DNA of 64,000 bases from Phoronis australis (lineage: Eukaryota > Phoronida > Phoronidae), in NCBI GenBank assembly GCA_002633005.1, contig NMRA01000937.1, positions 1-64,000 on the forward strand, read 5' to 3'. The notes below the pieces were generated by a model, which made no database searches, was not told where the DNA came from, and saw nothing but the letters and a program-made list of their open reading frames with translations. Of the stretch, positions 1 through 11,910 are shown one piece after another (positions within the stretch are counted from its first letter, which is position 1; each line of letters starts with the position of its first letter). Both the position numbers and the translations under genes were made by a program.

Positions 1-1405
1 GTGGACCAAATTTTATAGGAAGGTTCAATGTTGCTAATTCAATTTATTTCACTTTGATATTTATGAGGCTTGATCTTTTTAGCACTGTGTGTACTTTAAA
101 TGTTGAAGGACCACTCTTGTGTTCTTCTGTATGGTGTAACTGTTGTACATAGTATTAAGTCAATACCATTCGGTCTAGAAATGAATAAGTGCTAATTCAA
201 TGCAAAAATCATGTTCATTGACATTTGCTTACAGAATTTTATCATTTTGTGTCTGGGAATACCATCACTGATACTCATTACTTACTTTTGATGTGATGTG
301 TTGATAGTGTGTTATCAAGCTTGTCTGAGGTGTGTAAACGAGTCTTCCTGATTCATTTTGGAATATTTAATCTCAAGTCTATACTATTAAGATTTCAATG
401 GGTTATAATACTGACTAACGTTAGGGCATGTGTAATTTGTTTATTGGTAAGCAATACTTGGTGGTAAAATTTTGTGCTAGTTTTGGGTGTTTAAACTCGG
501 TTCATTGTTGATATGAAAAGGCCTTTACTCTGGAGATTTGTTCATTGTTTCTGCTTTAATTACTTGAGTCCGCCTTATAAGAAACTGAAATCACTTGAGC
601 AGTATTACTTACAGGATTTTCAGTTCGTAATGTTATTATGACCAGTATACAGGAAGTAAGTAGTCCGATATTGTTACTAATACACTGTTTTGTTATGAAA
701 TAAAAAATAATCCACATGGACTGAATTCAGTGCTGTTCGTTTTATTTTGTTTTGTTTTAAAAGAAGGCTAACTTCAGTGTATTGTTCTTGTTTGTTCCCC
801 AACTCTGAAAAAGATCTTGCTCATCATCTAAGTCATTCAGTAGTGCACTGCTGTAGTGTCTGGTTCATGAGTGAAAACAGATGTCTTTCAGTATCCATAA
901 GACCAGGAATAAAGAGATAACATCTCTTCCTGATGAGACACATAATACAGTAAGACAGTCATGTGAAAACAGTAGGCTTAACTTTATGTCACTGTGCTCA
1001 AATCAAAACACATAAACTACTATAGATTGTTTTAGTAAACAGTTTTCAGTCATACAGTGTGAACCTTCTGGGTGGACTACCAGAGTGACCAAAACAAACA
1101 GTTCTTGACCACTTAGTATGTCACTGCTGTTGTATCTCAGAGATCGCTATCTCTCTAGCTGGTTGTCACTGTAGAGTTTTGCTTCACTGTGAATGCAGTA
1201 AACATTTTCTTGATTTGCCATTGGGTTTGGGGTCGTCAAGGGAACTTGTCTAGCTTTGTTCGTCTGACAATTATGTGTTAACGATTTCGGAGGACTGCAA
1301 CAATGCACTGCACGTCGGGGTTTGTGTAGAGTGGGATCGCTCAGTCAAGACGACTTTGAATAGTTCCTATTGTCTATTCTATCTGCAAGTTTAAACTGCC
1401 ATGAG

Positions 1406-1540
1406 CAGTGGCGGATTTAGGCTGGGCTAAGGGGGTCAAGCCCATGGCCCCTTGATAATTCTCTGGCAGTTGGGGGGTGCAAATGTCTGACGGCAAAATT
1501 CTGGCTAACCTCTGCCCTCGAAATCCTGGATCCGCCCCTG
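1406..1540. mobile_element. Short inverted-repeat element (MITE-like), 135 bp
   Basis: The left end reads CAGTGGCGGATTTAG and the right end, reverse-complemented, reads CAGGGGCGGATCCAG, giving imperfect terminal inverted repeats of about 15 bp. The interior has no coding capacity. Ends of the CAGnGGCGGATnnAG type are common on small non-autonomous DNA transposons in many animals, often with hAT-like features. I could not see a clear target-site duplication, so the superfamily is uncertain. Confidence 0.6.
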
Positions 1541-1939
1541 TAAAGGGTTGCAAAGGTACGGAATCTACCTATTCTAAAACGGACAGGCCTGTTATGAAGA
1601 CTGTTTGTTTGTGTTGGCGCATCCAGGTCACGATTGGTGTGGCTCTGCCGGACTAAAATTCATGTCTCGTCTTTAGTGATGTACTGGAAGGCTCGTGTTA
1701 GCAGTCTTGGTTCTTCTTCTTATCACTAGAGCGTTGTGCGGTATTAGATAACAGGCCTAGGGGTGTTTCTGTGATCTAGCATGACTAACTAAACACCGAA
1801 TTTCTTAAATAGCAGTTTTCTCGGCAGACTCTTTACCTAAGGCCTTGCTTTCGATATATGGCACGATACAGGCCTGAGGAGAATGCACAAACGAAAAAAT
1901 TGTAACCGTTTAAACGGAACATTTTTGATCACAGTAAGG

Positions 1940-2205
1940 ATTCGACTGATTTCAAATGTCATCGGTTATGCTACCAAAAAACGCATTTTGGAATTATTGT
2001 TGGACGGACGAGGTAATCTCTTTGACGTTATCATTGGTTTCGATCAGAGATAAAAAAAACAAAATCCATTGGATTCGACTCAGTGATTTCAAACTGAATG
2101 TCATCGGTTATGCTACCGAAAAACGCATTTTTGGAATTATTGTTGGATGGACGAGGTAATCTCTTTGAAGTTATCATTGGTTTCGATCAGAGACAAAAAA
2201 AAAAT
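1940..2205. repeat. Imperfect direct duplication, period about 142 bp
   Basis: Two copies of a roughly 120-bp sequence lie side by side. The shared core containing GTCATCGGTTATGCTACC starts at about 1958 and again at about 2100. Each copy continues through a TTGGAATTATTGTTGGA block and a GGTTTCGATCAGAGA block into an A-run. A more decayed third stretch, around 2280, keeps GCCGAAAAACGCA. The short open frames over it are by-products of the duplication. Confidence 0.7.
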
Positions 2206-3387
2206 CCATTACGTCGAGATTTTGTGATTTTTTGAAATCTCCAATTGGCTCGCTGAAGTCATGGCGTTATTGGATTTATGGCCGAAAAACGCACCGCGGC
2301 CTTTGGGGATCCGATTGCTGGATTGTATTTACTTTTTGAAGACATTAACTTCGGACCTGGGTTTCCTTTCCAAGAAAAATGACTTAGATCCTCTGAATTA
2401 CTCAACAGAACCCCGTCTGAAAGCGTCTTTTTAATATGAAAATACCCCCGGGCCGGCCAGTAAACTTTCACATAATTTATAGGCCCTATGTGGATGTGGT
2501 CTCATATTCATGTAACTAGCCCGCCGGGGGCCAGCACATTGGCTGAAGCTCGAACCTGGTCACGAGGGGAAGAAGATAAACTGAAATTACAAAGAAACTC
2601 AGAAAGAACAATTTCATGTAATTTTGTAGAAGTAGGATGATCTGTATTCTATATGATTTCAGTGTTGCAAACCTACCCTGCGTGAGCTTGTTTTTCTGAG
2701 GTTTATGAGTCGCTGCGGCGGTGAATCAAATTCTTCATTGCCATCAATTATATTCAGTTTTCGTTCACCCATTTCTTCTGTTCTGCATGCATTTATTTTT
2801 TACTGTTTATAGGAAGTTCTGTTACTATATTCTTAGTAGTTTTCTGTCAACTTTTTTCTTTCTTTCATTTGGTTACTACATTTTTCTATTGTATTTTCAG
2901 TTGGCAGAAAAGAAGTAGGTAACTTAAGCATTCAATGTGAAGCCACAGTGGCATCACAAAGACAAACAAGGGCCCAACGAAGAACCAAAAATCACAACAT
3001 TTTATTGAACAAAATAAAACCTTTCTTTCTATAGGTATAGACCTGGGACGCAATTCTACTTTGATACTAGAATAGGACGCATTCTTCTTTTATAATTTTG
3101 CCCTGGTAGGCCCATGATCCCTGAAGCTGAAGATGGCTAGTCCTCGCGTCGTGCCATGAGATTGGTAGAAAGATAGAGTGTCTTAAACTACGGTGAGTCA
3201 ACTCATGGAGACGCTGTAGTCTATCGATAGAAATAATAACTTGCTCGATAGAGTGAGTGTTGATCTACGGAAATAATGTAGTTCACTACAGGCCGTCAGT
3301 TTTCGCTATCGTGGTAGTGTTCAGTTTGCACGTTTGAGCGACATCTATTGAGCGACTGAACTTCAGTTGCTATTACCTTGCCACAGT

Positions 3388-6300
3388 ATGGCGGCTGCCG
3401 CATCTTCTTCATCAGGCAGTCTCGACAAGAACAAAAAATACGATCGTCAGTTGAGGTCTGTGGTTATTCTGATTCTATTTTTTGTCAACTCTGTTGTAAT
3501 CAATGATGAAAATAGTTGTAACTGGTAATCAGTGCTATAGATGTTGTATAGCAGCTGCACTGTCTCTGATACATGTACACGATTGTGTAGAATACCCGTC
3601 CCTGCCTGGCCTGTCCCTGGCCTAACGACAGTGACACTGACAGTGCCAGACACTAGTGACAGCCGCTGGCCTTGGATTTTTCAAAACTGCCCCTGGAATA
3701 AATTCAGTAAGCTGTCTTGGGAAGGCTGAGAGTAGTGCGACTCTCAGCAGGTTGGTTTCTTGCGGGATGGGACGTTAGCATAATTTCTGGTGTTTTATGA
3801 CTTTATAAGGATTGTGTACCGTAATCATGATTCTTCATTTCTTATTTCTGTGCCGTAGGTTATGGGGTGACCATGGTCAGTCTGCACTTGAATCAAGTAA
3901 AGTGTGTCTTGTAAACGCCACGGCAACTGGCTGTGAGATACTTAAGAACTTGATCTTGCCTGGTGTGGGCTCGTTTGTCATCGTTGATGGACAGAAAGTG
4001 GCTGGTGAAGACGTGGGCAACAAGTATGTATTTATGAAGTATACTCAAGTGAAATGTTGCAACACTGTTTTCCGTCATTGTAACTCATGTATTCCACAAT
4101 AATCATCTGGAGCATTTGAAAAATGTTTGTGTTTTGTTTCATGTCCTGGTTGTTCTTTGTATTAATTGAAGTTAATATTTGACTTTGTTTTGTGTTTTTG
4201 TCACATCTTTTTGTGTTGTGAATAATGCACTTAGGTTAATTTTGAAGCAGCATGACTGCCTGGAGCTCGATGAGTGGGAATGCCTAAATTGCGATATTCA
4301 AATATTACAATGTGTATGGCAAAATTGGCACTCTGAAGGAATTTAGCATTAGAAATGACCTTTCCTTTAATGCATGTAACAATCTCAAAACCTTGCCATT
4401 CATTTCAACTGTTATATATATATATTTAGGTTTCACTCTCCATGTTTGTTTTGTTGTGTCTCTTCTTTTTCAGCTTCTTCCTTGAAAAAGAAAGTATTGG
4501 AAAGGTAAACTTAATGTGTTTTAAGATAATGACATGCAACATATCTGCTAATGAAAGTTTGGATAGTTTTGCCATGTACAGCATTCTGGTAAAGTAATGA
4601 GATTTTTTGTTTAGTGAGCATTTCCTTGTTGTTTGTTGTTATGCATCACTGTTTGATTTTGTTGTTGTGCACCACTGTTTGATGTTTGTTATATTGGATG
4701 ATTAATGATTTTCAGTCCCGTGCTAAAACTGCTACAGAGCTACTCATTGAACTTAATGAAGATGTCTCAGGAGATTTTGTTGAAGAGGTATAAATGATTC
4801 TCTGTTTCATTTTATTGCTCAATATTCTTCTATGGTATTTCTTGGAACCTTATGAAATCAACCAGTGTGATTCTAACTATGATACTACAGTGCCAAACAG
4901 GTTTATGTAACTTTTATAAAACACATCAAGAGCTTGTCTGCAATTATGTGCATTTAACCCCATGTTAGGCACTGTGGGACACATGAGCTTTTGTTAAATT
5001 CCAGAGGACACTAAGAAAGACGTTTGTGCCATACTTTTGTGTGTTAATGCAATTTAACAATTGACCCTGTTTGTTAGCATACAGTGATGTTAACACCTGT
5101 TCTTTTTCAGAGTGTTGATGTCCTAATGAGCACCAATCCACACTTTTTTGAACAGTTCACCGTGGTAATAGCCACCAATATCTCAGAAAGGTTAGTTATT
5201 TTAGCAGCAGATAGGGAGCAGGCAGTGGCACCACCAGGTGGCACTAACAGGAATGACAGTAATAACTTTCTGGTTATGTAGAATCCTATGAAAATGGCCA
5301 ACTTTAGCTAAATTTGAAACATCATATCTCATAAATGGCTGATGGGATTCATGCGAAAATTCCAGACACTTGGTATTATGCACTGTTCTCAAAAACGCTG
5401 CCAAGAATTGTTATAAAATGTTCCACCTTTGCATGAGGGACTTCTTTTATTTTGATAAAACGAAAACGAAATGATATTTTAAGAAACTGTTGTAGCGTTT
5501 TTAATGTTTCACTTTGAACATTTACATTAATAAAATTTGTTGGTGATGTCGATAGCGTTGTTCCTTTCTTTTTTGATAAATTTTACTAATGAGACGTGAT
5601 CAGGTTGGTAATGAAATTCTATCGGCTTTCTACTTCCAGAAGATAAGTAGTTAAAATCTATAGTTTTCCAGATATTTTACTAAATGCACAGACATGTCGA
5701 TAAGGTCATACATAACTTTAACAGTGTCAGTTGCAGTATCAGCTTTCTGTAGTAAAGCTTAGTCATCAGTACTTTGGCAAGAACTGCCCATGAGCTCAAC
5801 TCTTTCATCAAATTTTTAAAACAACCCTGGCAACCAGAAATAGTTCAAGCTTGGAATTGCTTCTCTTAAAATTTATGCACGGCGATTTATGTCTTGGGGG
5901 GTGGTTATGTCAAAATAATGGATTTTTGTATTAGTTAATGAGCAAGTTTTAGTAATCATTAAATAAAATGTCTATGTATTTGTTTCCAAGTGACTCCTTT
6001 CAAAATTATATTCTTAAACATTGCAGTAGTCTTATTTCATTGGCTGAGCTGCTGTGGAACGTGGACATTCCTCTTGTTCTGTGCCGTTCATATGGATTCA
6101 TTGGTTACCTGAGATTGGTTGTCAAGGAACACACAGGTAAGTGTAATGTACGGAGAGGACTGTCTGTCAACATCACTCATTTTTGTAAATCAAGAGTCAC
6201 AGAAATACACTTCCACCTAAAGTTTTGAGCGCTCTTGGAAGGATTTTCATTATTGCGTATAAAAACAAGGAAATGTTCATTTCTGATTTCCACCAGCGAA

Positions 6301-9300
6301 AGCAATTTCTGGTAGTGTATTTAAAAAAGACACACCAGTCTGTTCATTGATCACAAAAATAATAAGGAGATCATTTTTAATCAATTCGTTGTTGTATGTG
6401 CGGCATTTTAATAAGTGTAGCCTTTTGAAGCAGATTCTGTTAGATTGTGCAGTACTATTTTGCTCCAATGTCTAATACAGCCTGTAATTAACAAATTTCT
6501 GGATGATATTATTCTAAACTGTGTGTTTGTCAATTGCAGTGACTGAGTCTCATCCTGACAGTGTGCATGATGATCTTAGGTTAGACAGACCACTACCTGA
6601 GTTTGTTGCATTCTGTGACTCTCTCAACTTAAACACCATGAGCAAAAAGGTAGGTTGTTTACACTGACTTACAGCTCGTTTGCAACCAGGTGGATTGTTA
6701 CGTGACGAACTGTGTCGTGTTATGATGAAGTGTACCTGCTTGTAGGTCTGTTGTCTGATATCATTGAAGTTGTGTCAGGATGTTATGTTTTTATAACTTT
6801 ATGTTGAGTTAACCTGATTAATTTGGGAAATAAGTTATCATTTATCTCGCCATTCGCTCATTTGAAATAATTATTTTCAGAACTTATTGTTTGTTAAAGG
6901 CTATCCATAGTTTATTACTAACCTGCAGTTATGTTGTTTGTGGCAACCAACTGCACACATTTCTGATTTCATGTGTGTCTGATTGTTGTTTACTAACTAA
7001 AGTTCTAACCCCTTCACTACCACTGATGTACATAGCCACACCCCTTGGCTAGTGTTGATGGTTGTATATATGTGTCAAAAGACTGTACATCATTCTAATT
7101 TATGTTGATAAAGGATCATAGCCACACCCCTTGGCTAGTGCTGATGTACAAGTTTCTGAATGAATGGCGGCAAACACGTGGACAGAACCCAGCTAATTAC
7201 AAAGAAAAACAGGAATTTAAAGAGTTTCTCAGGAAGGGTGAGTAGGCCACATGTTGACAATGTGTGAATTATAGTTGTTGGTCTCAGCAGATAATATTGT
7301 GTGGTATTGAGAAAAATAGAGGACAAATTTCAGTTGGAACGTAAGTGATAGAGAATCATCAAATTTTAACTGTATAAACAGAGAATGAAGTTTTGCTTTG
7401 TAAAAGTAACAAATCACTTTGACATATGTAGTGTTACAGCTAAACACAAGCAACACTCAGTCCTTGATAAAAATATTTAAAGAAAGTCATCGACACGAGA
7501 AGGTTGATCATGAGTTAAAGCATGTCCTGGATTCACAGCTAGAATGATGTTTTCAACATTACTGACTTTTCTTTCACCTTTGAGAGACCACAATCTGAGT
7601 CTTAAGCTAACATTATGATTATTAACTTTACCGAAACAATTCAACTCTGCACATTCAGGATGAGTTGAGAAAAGCGTTCATTTTAAATGTTGTTCTTGAG
7701 ATTACATTGTATCCATTTAATTCTGTATGTTCAGTTCTGATTCTCGATTGGCTGTATTGGATCATCAAGAAATTCACTCATATTTGTAGTGTATGGTTTC
7801 AGACTGTACTGCAGCAGGTAATGGTCTGATATAACGTCCCCGAATTTTGATAACCAGTTTTCCCTACTAAATAACAGGCATGAAACTGGTTCTCAAAATG
7901 CGGGCATGTTATATCAGAATGTTGCCCTGCAGCATATGACTTTCACTTTCTGCATTGTTTTCCTGGTGATTGTGCTATAGGTATCCGTAAAAATGAAGAG
8001 GGTGTTCCAGAGGAAGAAGAGAATTTTGACGAGGCAATAAAGAACGTGAATACTGCATTACTACCTACCAGGGTATGTTCACATGTCATGTATTATAGGG
8101 TCTTAGACTACTGATGTGATGTAGAATGTGAATGAAGGAATGCCACGGTTAGTTTACATGTGATATATTGCGGGAGGTTTAGCCTGCAGTATATGATGTA
8201 GAATGTGAACATAGGACTGCCAAGTTATGTTCACTTGTGGTGTATTATGAGAGGCTAAGTCCTCAGTATATGATATAGATTGTGAACATAGGACTGCCAA
8301 GGTATGTTCACATGTTATATTCAGTTGTGTTGTACATCCAGTTCTTTCGTTTTTCCTTTGGTTCACTGGTAACATGCTGATGCACCTTTCCACCTAAATG
8401 CAAAGAGACCATTTCCCATTGGGAAATACACAACATATGTGTGCCTAGACAGAAATTGTCTTGCGCAAATTTCTCAGTTTCAATTTTTGTTTAATCAAGC
8501 GGATTCCTACATTTTCTCAGAGTTTTTTTTTTGCAAAATGGTCTCTGTGTTCAAGTTGCACCAAAGTGTCGTTGGCTGTAAAGCGTTGATTTGTCGTAAA
8601 ATTTAAGTTTGTTGACTGGCTTTGGTTCCAGGTTCCTAGTGCAGTATTGGATATTTTAAACGATCACTCTTGTACAAATCTGACGGCTGAAGCTAAACCT
8701 TTCTGGATCATGGCCCATGCACTCAAACACTTTGTAGAGAATGAGGGACAAGGTATGCATTGATATTATTAGAACCTCCGTCTCATTGTCTTATTGTTAT
8801 CAAATGAATAAATACATGTAAGAAAGAAAATCATGCAATATATTGATGTAATGCTACAAAATGTACTTCAAAGTGAGTACATTTTAAACTTGTGTAGGTT
8901 TACATTTGTTTAGTTACTTCTCTTTTATTTGATTCTTTTGATCACGAGTTATTGCTGGTATTTTTTATCCTTCTAATGTATCAAAGTGACATTTCACTGA
9001 AGATCAGGGGAGTTAAGTCAAGCATAAGGTAGTAACAGTGAACCCAGAAACAGTCAGGTCGAGCTGTTCTGTAATGTATTCATGTAAAATTAGAAATGCT
9101 AATGTATCAATATTACCTTGAAAAGGCATCTGTACCGGAATAATCCTGTGTGTGACAGCTGTAAACTGCACTTGTCAGATAGTTGAAATGAAACTTGCGT
9201 GACTAGCATTGTACAATGTCCTGTAGGTGCGTTACCTGTGCGGGGAACTCTACCAGACATGACCTCGGACTCTGAGCGCTACATCATTCTACAACGTATA

Positions 9301-11824
9301 TACCAACGAGCAGCTGAGCGTGACGCCACCACAGTTGAACACAGAGTCCAGTGTTTGCTGCAACAGCTTAGTCTGGTGGGTTAGGCTCTAGGTTAAAGCT
9401 GCTGTCCCCAGTTATCAGCTCATAATGTGTGTACGTGCGTGCATACTTGTGTGTGTGTATGCACGAGTGTGTGCGTGTGCACAAGTGCGTGCGTGTGCAC
9501 AAATTACATATACATATACACGCTTTAAAACTGTTTTACACATGCTCCAAATCTGTTGACTTACTTGTCAACAACATATAGTGTTTGGAAAGCAATGGAA
9601 CTTTAAAAAGTAGTGCTAATGTAATGCAAGATATTTCAGTCGTGATTTCACATGAAAAAGGTATAGTTTAATAGACTGTTAAGTCAGTCTTCAGTAATTA
9701 GCACGAGGTTTCACCTCTGTTTCATTACACCTGTTTCTTCTCTGCAGCGCGTGTTGTGCTGGGATACATAGAGGCTCGTTCTGGAACTGAAATTAAGAGA
9801 GTTCTCTCCCACTTTTTCTCATCAAGTTTGCTATTTCAACTTTCTGCTAAAACGTCGTTTTGCTAGATGTTTTGTTTTGCTCCGTGGTGTTTAAATCACG
9901 TGTGTGTTGTTAGGGGATACAGCTCAGTATCCCAGCATTCCATGCGGTACACTTTTTGACAGCAACAAACACTAAAACACAAAGCTTGTTCCCCCATCTG
10001 AAGATGATTTTCAAATGTAAGGTTCATCTCAAATTCGACTCTAGTTGATCGATCACTATTGTGCATTTCTGCAGATAGATTCTGTTGTATTCCATAAATT
10101 AGAATGAGAGCACAAGTCGTCATTGGCACAACTTAATCAACTTATTACCAGACACCCTACACTGTGCCTTCAGTTGGTCTAAAACTTCATGTGTTCTGTA
10201 ACCTACCACAGAAGTCTATAGCATCCACCAGGGGGAGCAGTAGTGTTTTATTGTTTTGTTTTGTAAGTCAGTATGTTGCACTTGACAACAGTTTCCTTTC
10301 CTGTTGTAGGACGAGCCTCTAGATCCTCGCCAACACAGCCATAAACAAGTAGTTATCTCTGAGTAACTCTTCTTTGCTTGCTTGTTATAGATGTTGATAA
10401 CATTGTTGGCTTTTCTTACAACCCTCATATCTCTGCTGATAGTAAAGGTGTTATTCCAAAGGTGACGAACTCTTCTTCCACGAGGCTCGAAATTTTAAAG
10501 TCATGTTGGTTTTCATTTATTAACTGCCAAGTTGGAAAAAACATCTACCCAAATTTTTGTGAGCGAAGTTTAAATATGTCCAATGTTAGGTTGTGGGTTC
10601 AGACTGTCCATTCTTTCCACTAACTGAGCCCAGAGTTAGCATGGTTCAGTGTATGTCTAAAGCGTTGGGGCAAAATGATCTGGACTTCCAGTCATGGTGG
10701 CAGGGAGCTAGTGGAATTCTTATTATAGTGGCCATTTATCATGACATGGTATGATGACAAATGTACCGTAAAGTTATCATAGTGGAAACTATATTCTGCC
10801 ATTTGGATTTTTCGGCAAGAAGAATCCTTTTGGCTCCATATGGTATAAATTATTATGCTGGGTAAACGGTGCATTGTCTGATTACTATTGGTGTGTTCTC
10901 TCTTCTGCAATCTGGATAGTGGGCAAAAAGATAAAGATCTAGACGTGCTATCGTGAAGCATGAAGTTGTGTTATGCATTGGAGGAGAATGAAGGAATGGC
11001 ATGAGCGTTGTTTGATCTGCTACTGTGTTCAGTTTACATACATCACCATCCTCCAAAGTGGCACGGAAACCACGTTTGAACGTTTTTAATCGAATGAATC
11101 AGTGTTCCGCTTTTTACACAATGTATTACAGACGGGTGATCTTCAGTGAATTGTTCTGGAGCTGAATTCACTCCTTGAAACCGAATTTATTTTATTTCGA
11201 AGTTGGTGATATTTGACCTTGTTTGCAGCAGTAACTAGTGTGTGTTCTCGCATGGTGTTTGCTAAATTTTGTTCTTTTTAGTGTTTGTTTAAACCGTGTG
11301 CGTTGTGTCTCTGTTCACAGGCCCAAGATGTCATCACCACATCAAAAGTGAAGCTTTTCTGTAAGTACGTCATGTTTATCATGAAACACATTTGATATTG
11401 AATCTCACCATTTTCTGTGCAGTTTCTGACCTACTTTTCTTTTTCACTCTTGTGTAAATAGTTAGTGCAATTGTCTGAGTCAAAGGTATTGTCTTGAACC
11501 TGTAGAGGTAGCAGTCAAAGTCTTTAACAGGCTGCTGGACATAGTGTGGTATTGAGAGTATAATTGTATGGTGAGGAGACTATAATTTCTCATGAAATAT
11601 TTGTGTATGAGAGATAGGGTGCATCATGTGATCTGTGTATTTTGTTGTTGTATTTCAGGTAAATATGCCAGCTTCTTACGACTCATCAGAACAAGGTCAA
11701 TAGCTGAAGAGTACAACTTTGAGACCGCGCAGAGTTCTCAAATAGGTAAACTGCTTCAGTACTCATGTCTACACAACTCTATGCAAGTGTTGCAACAGTA
11801 CTATCACAACTTCATGTCTGAGTA

Positions 11825-11910
<86 letters not shown>

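Larger units (their letters stand above)
1..3387. other. Gene-free stretch upstream of NAE1
   Basis: No open reading frame here looks like a real exon. The first 0.7 kb is T-rich and stop-rich and contains an AATAAA at about 698-703, so it could be the 3' untranslated end of an upstream plus-strand gene; this is inference only. Further in are a small inverted-repeat element and a direct duplication, listed separately. The last 250 bases before the NAE1 start should hold its promoter and 5' leader. I see no clear TATA box there. Confidence 0.6.

Noticed and set aside
10310-10370. Possible additional NAE1 exon (DEPLDPR-like frame after TTGTAG)
   Set aside because: Exons 11 and 12 already join in phase and match the family contiguously; no room for an extra segment.
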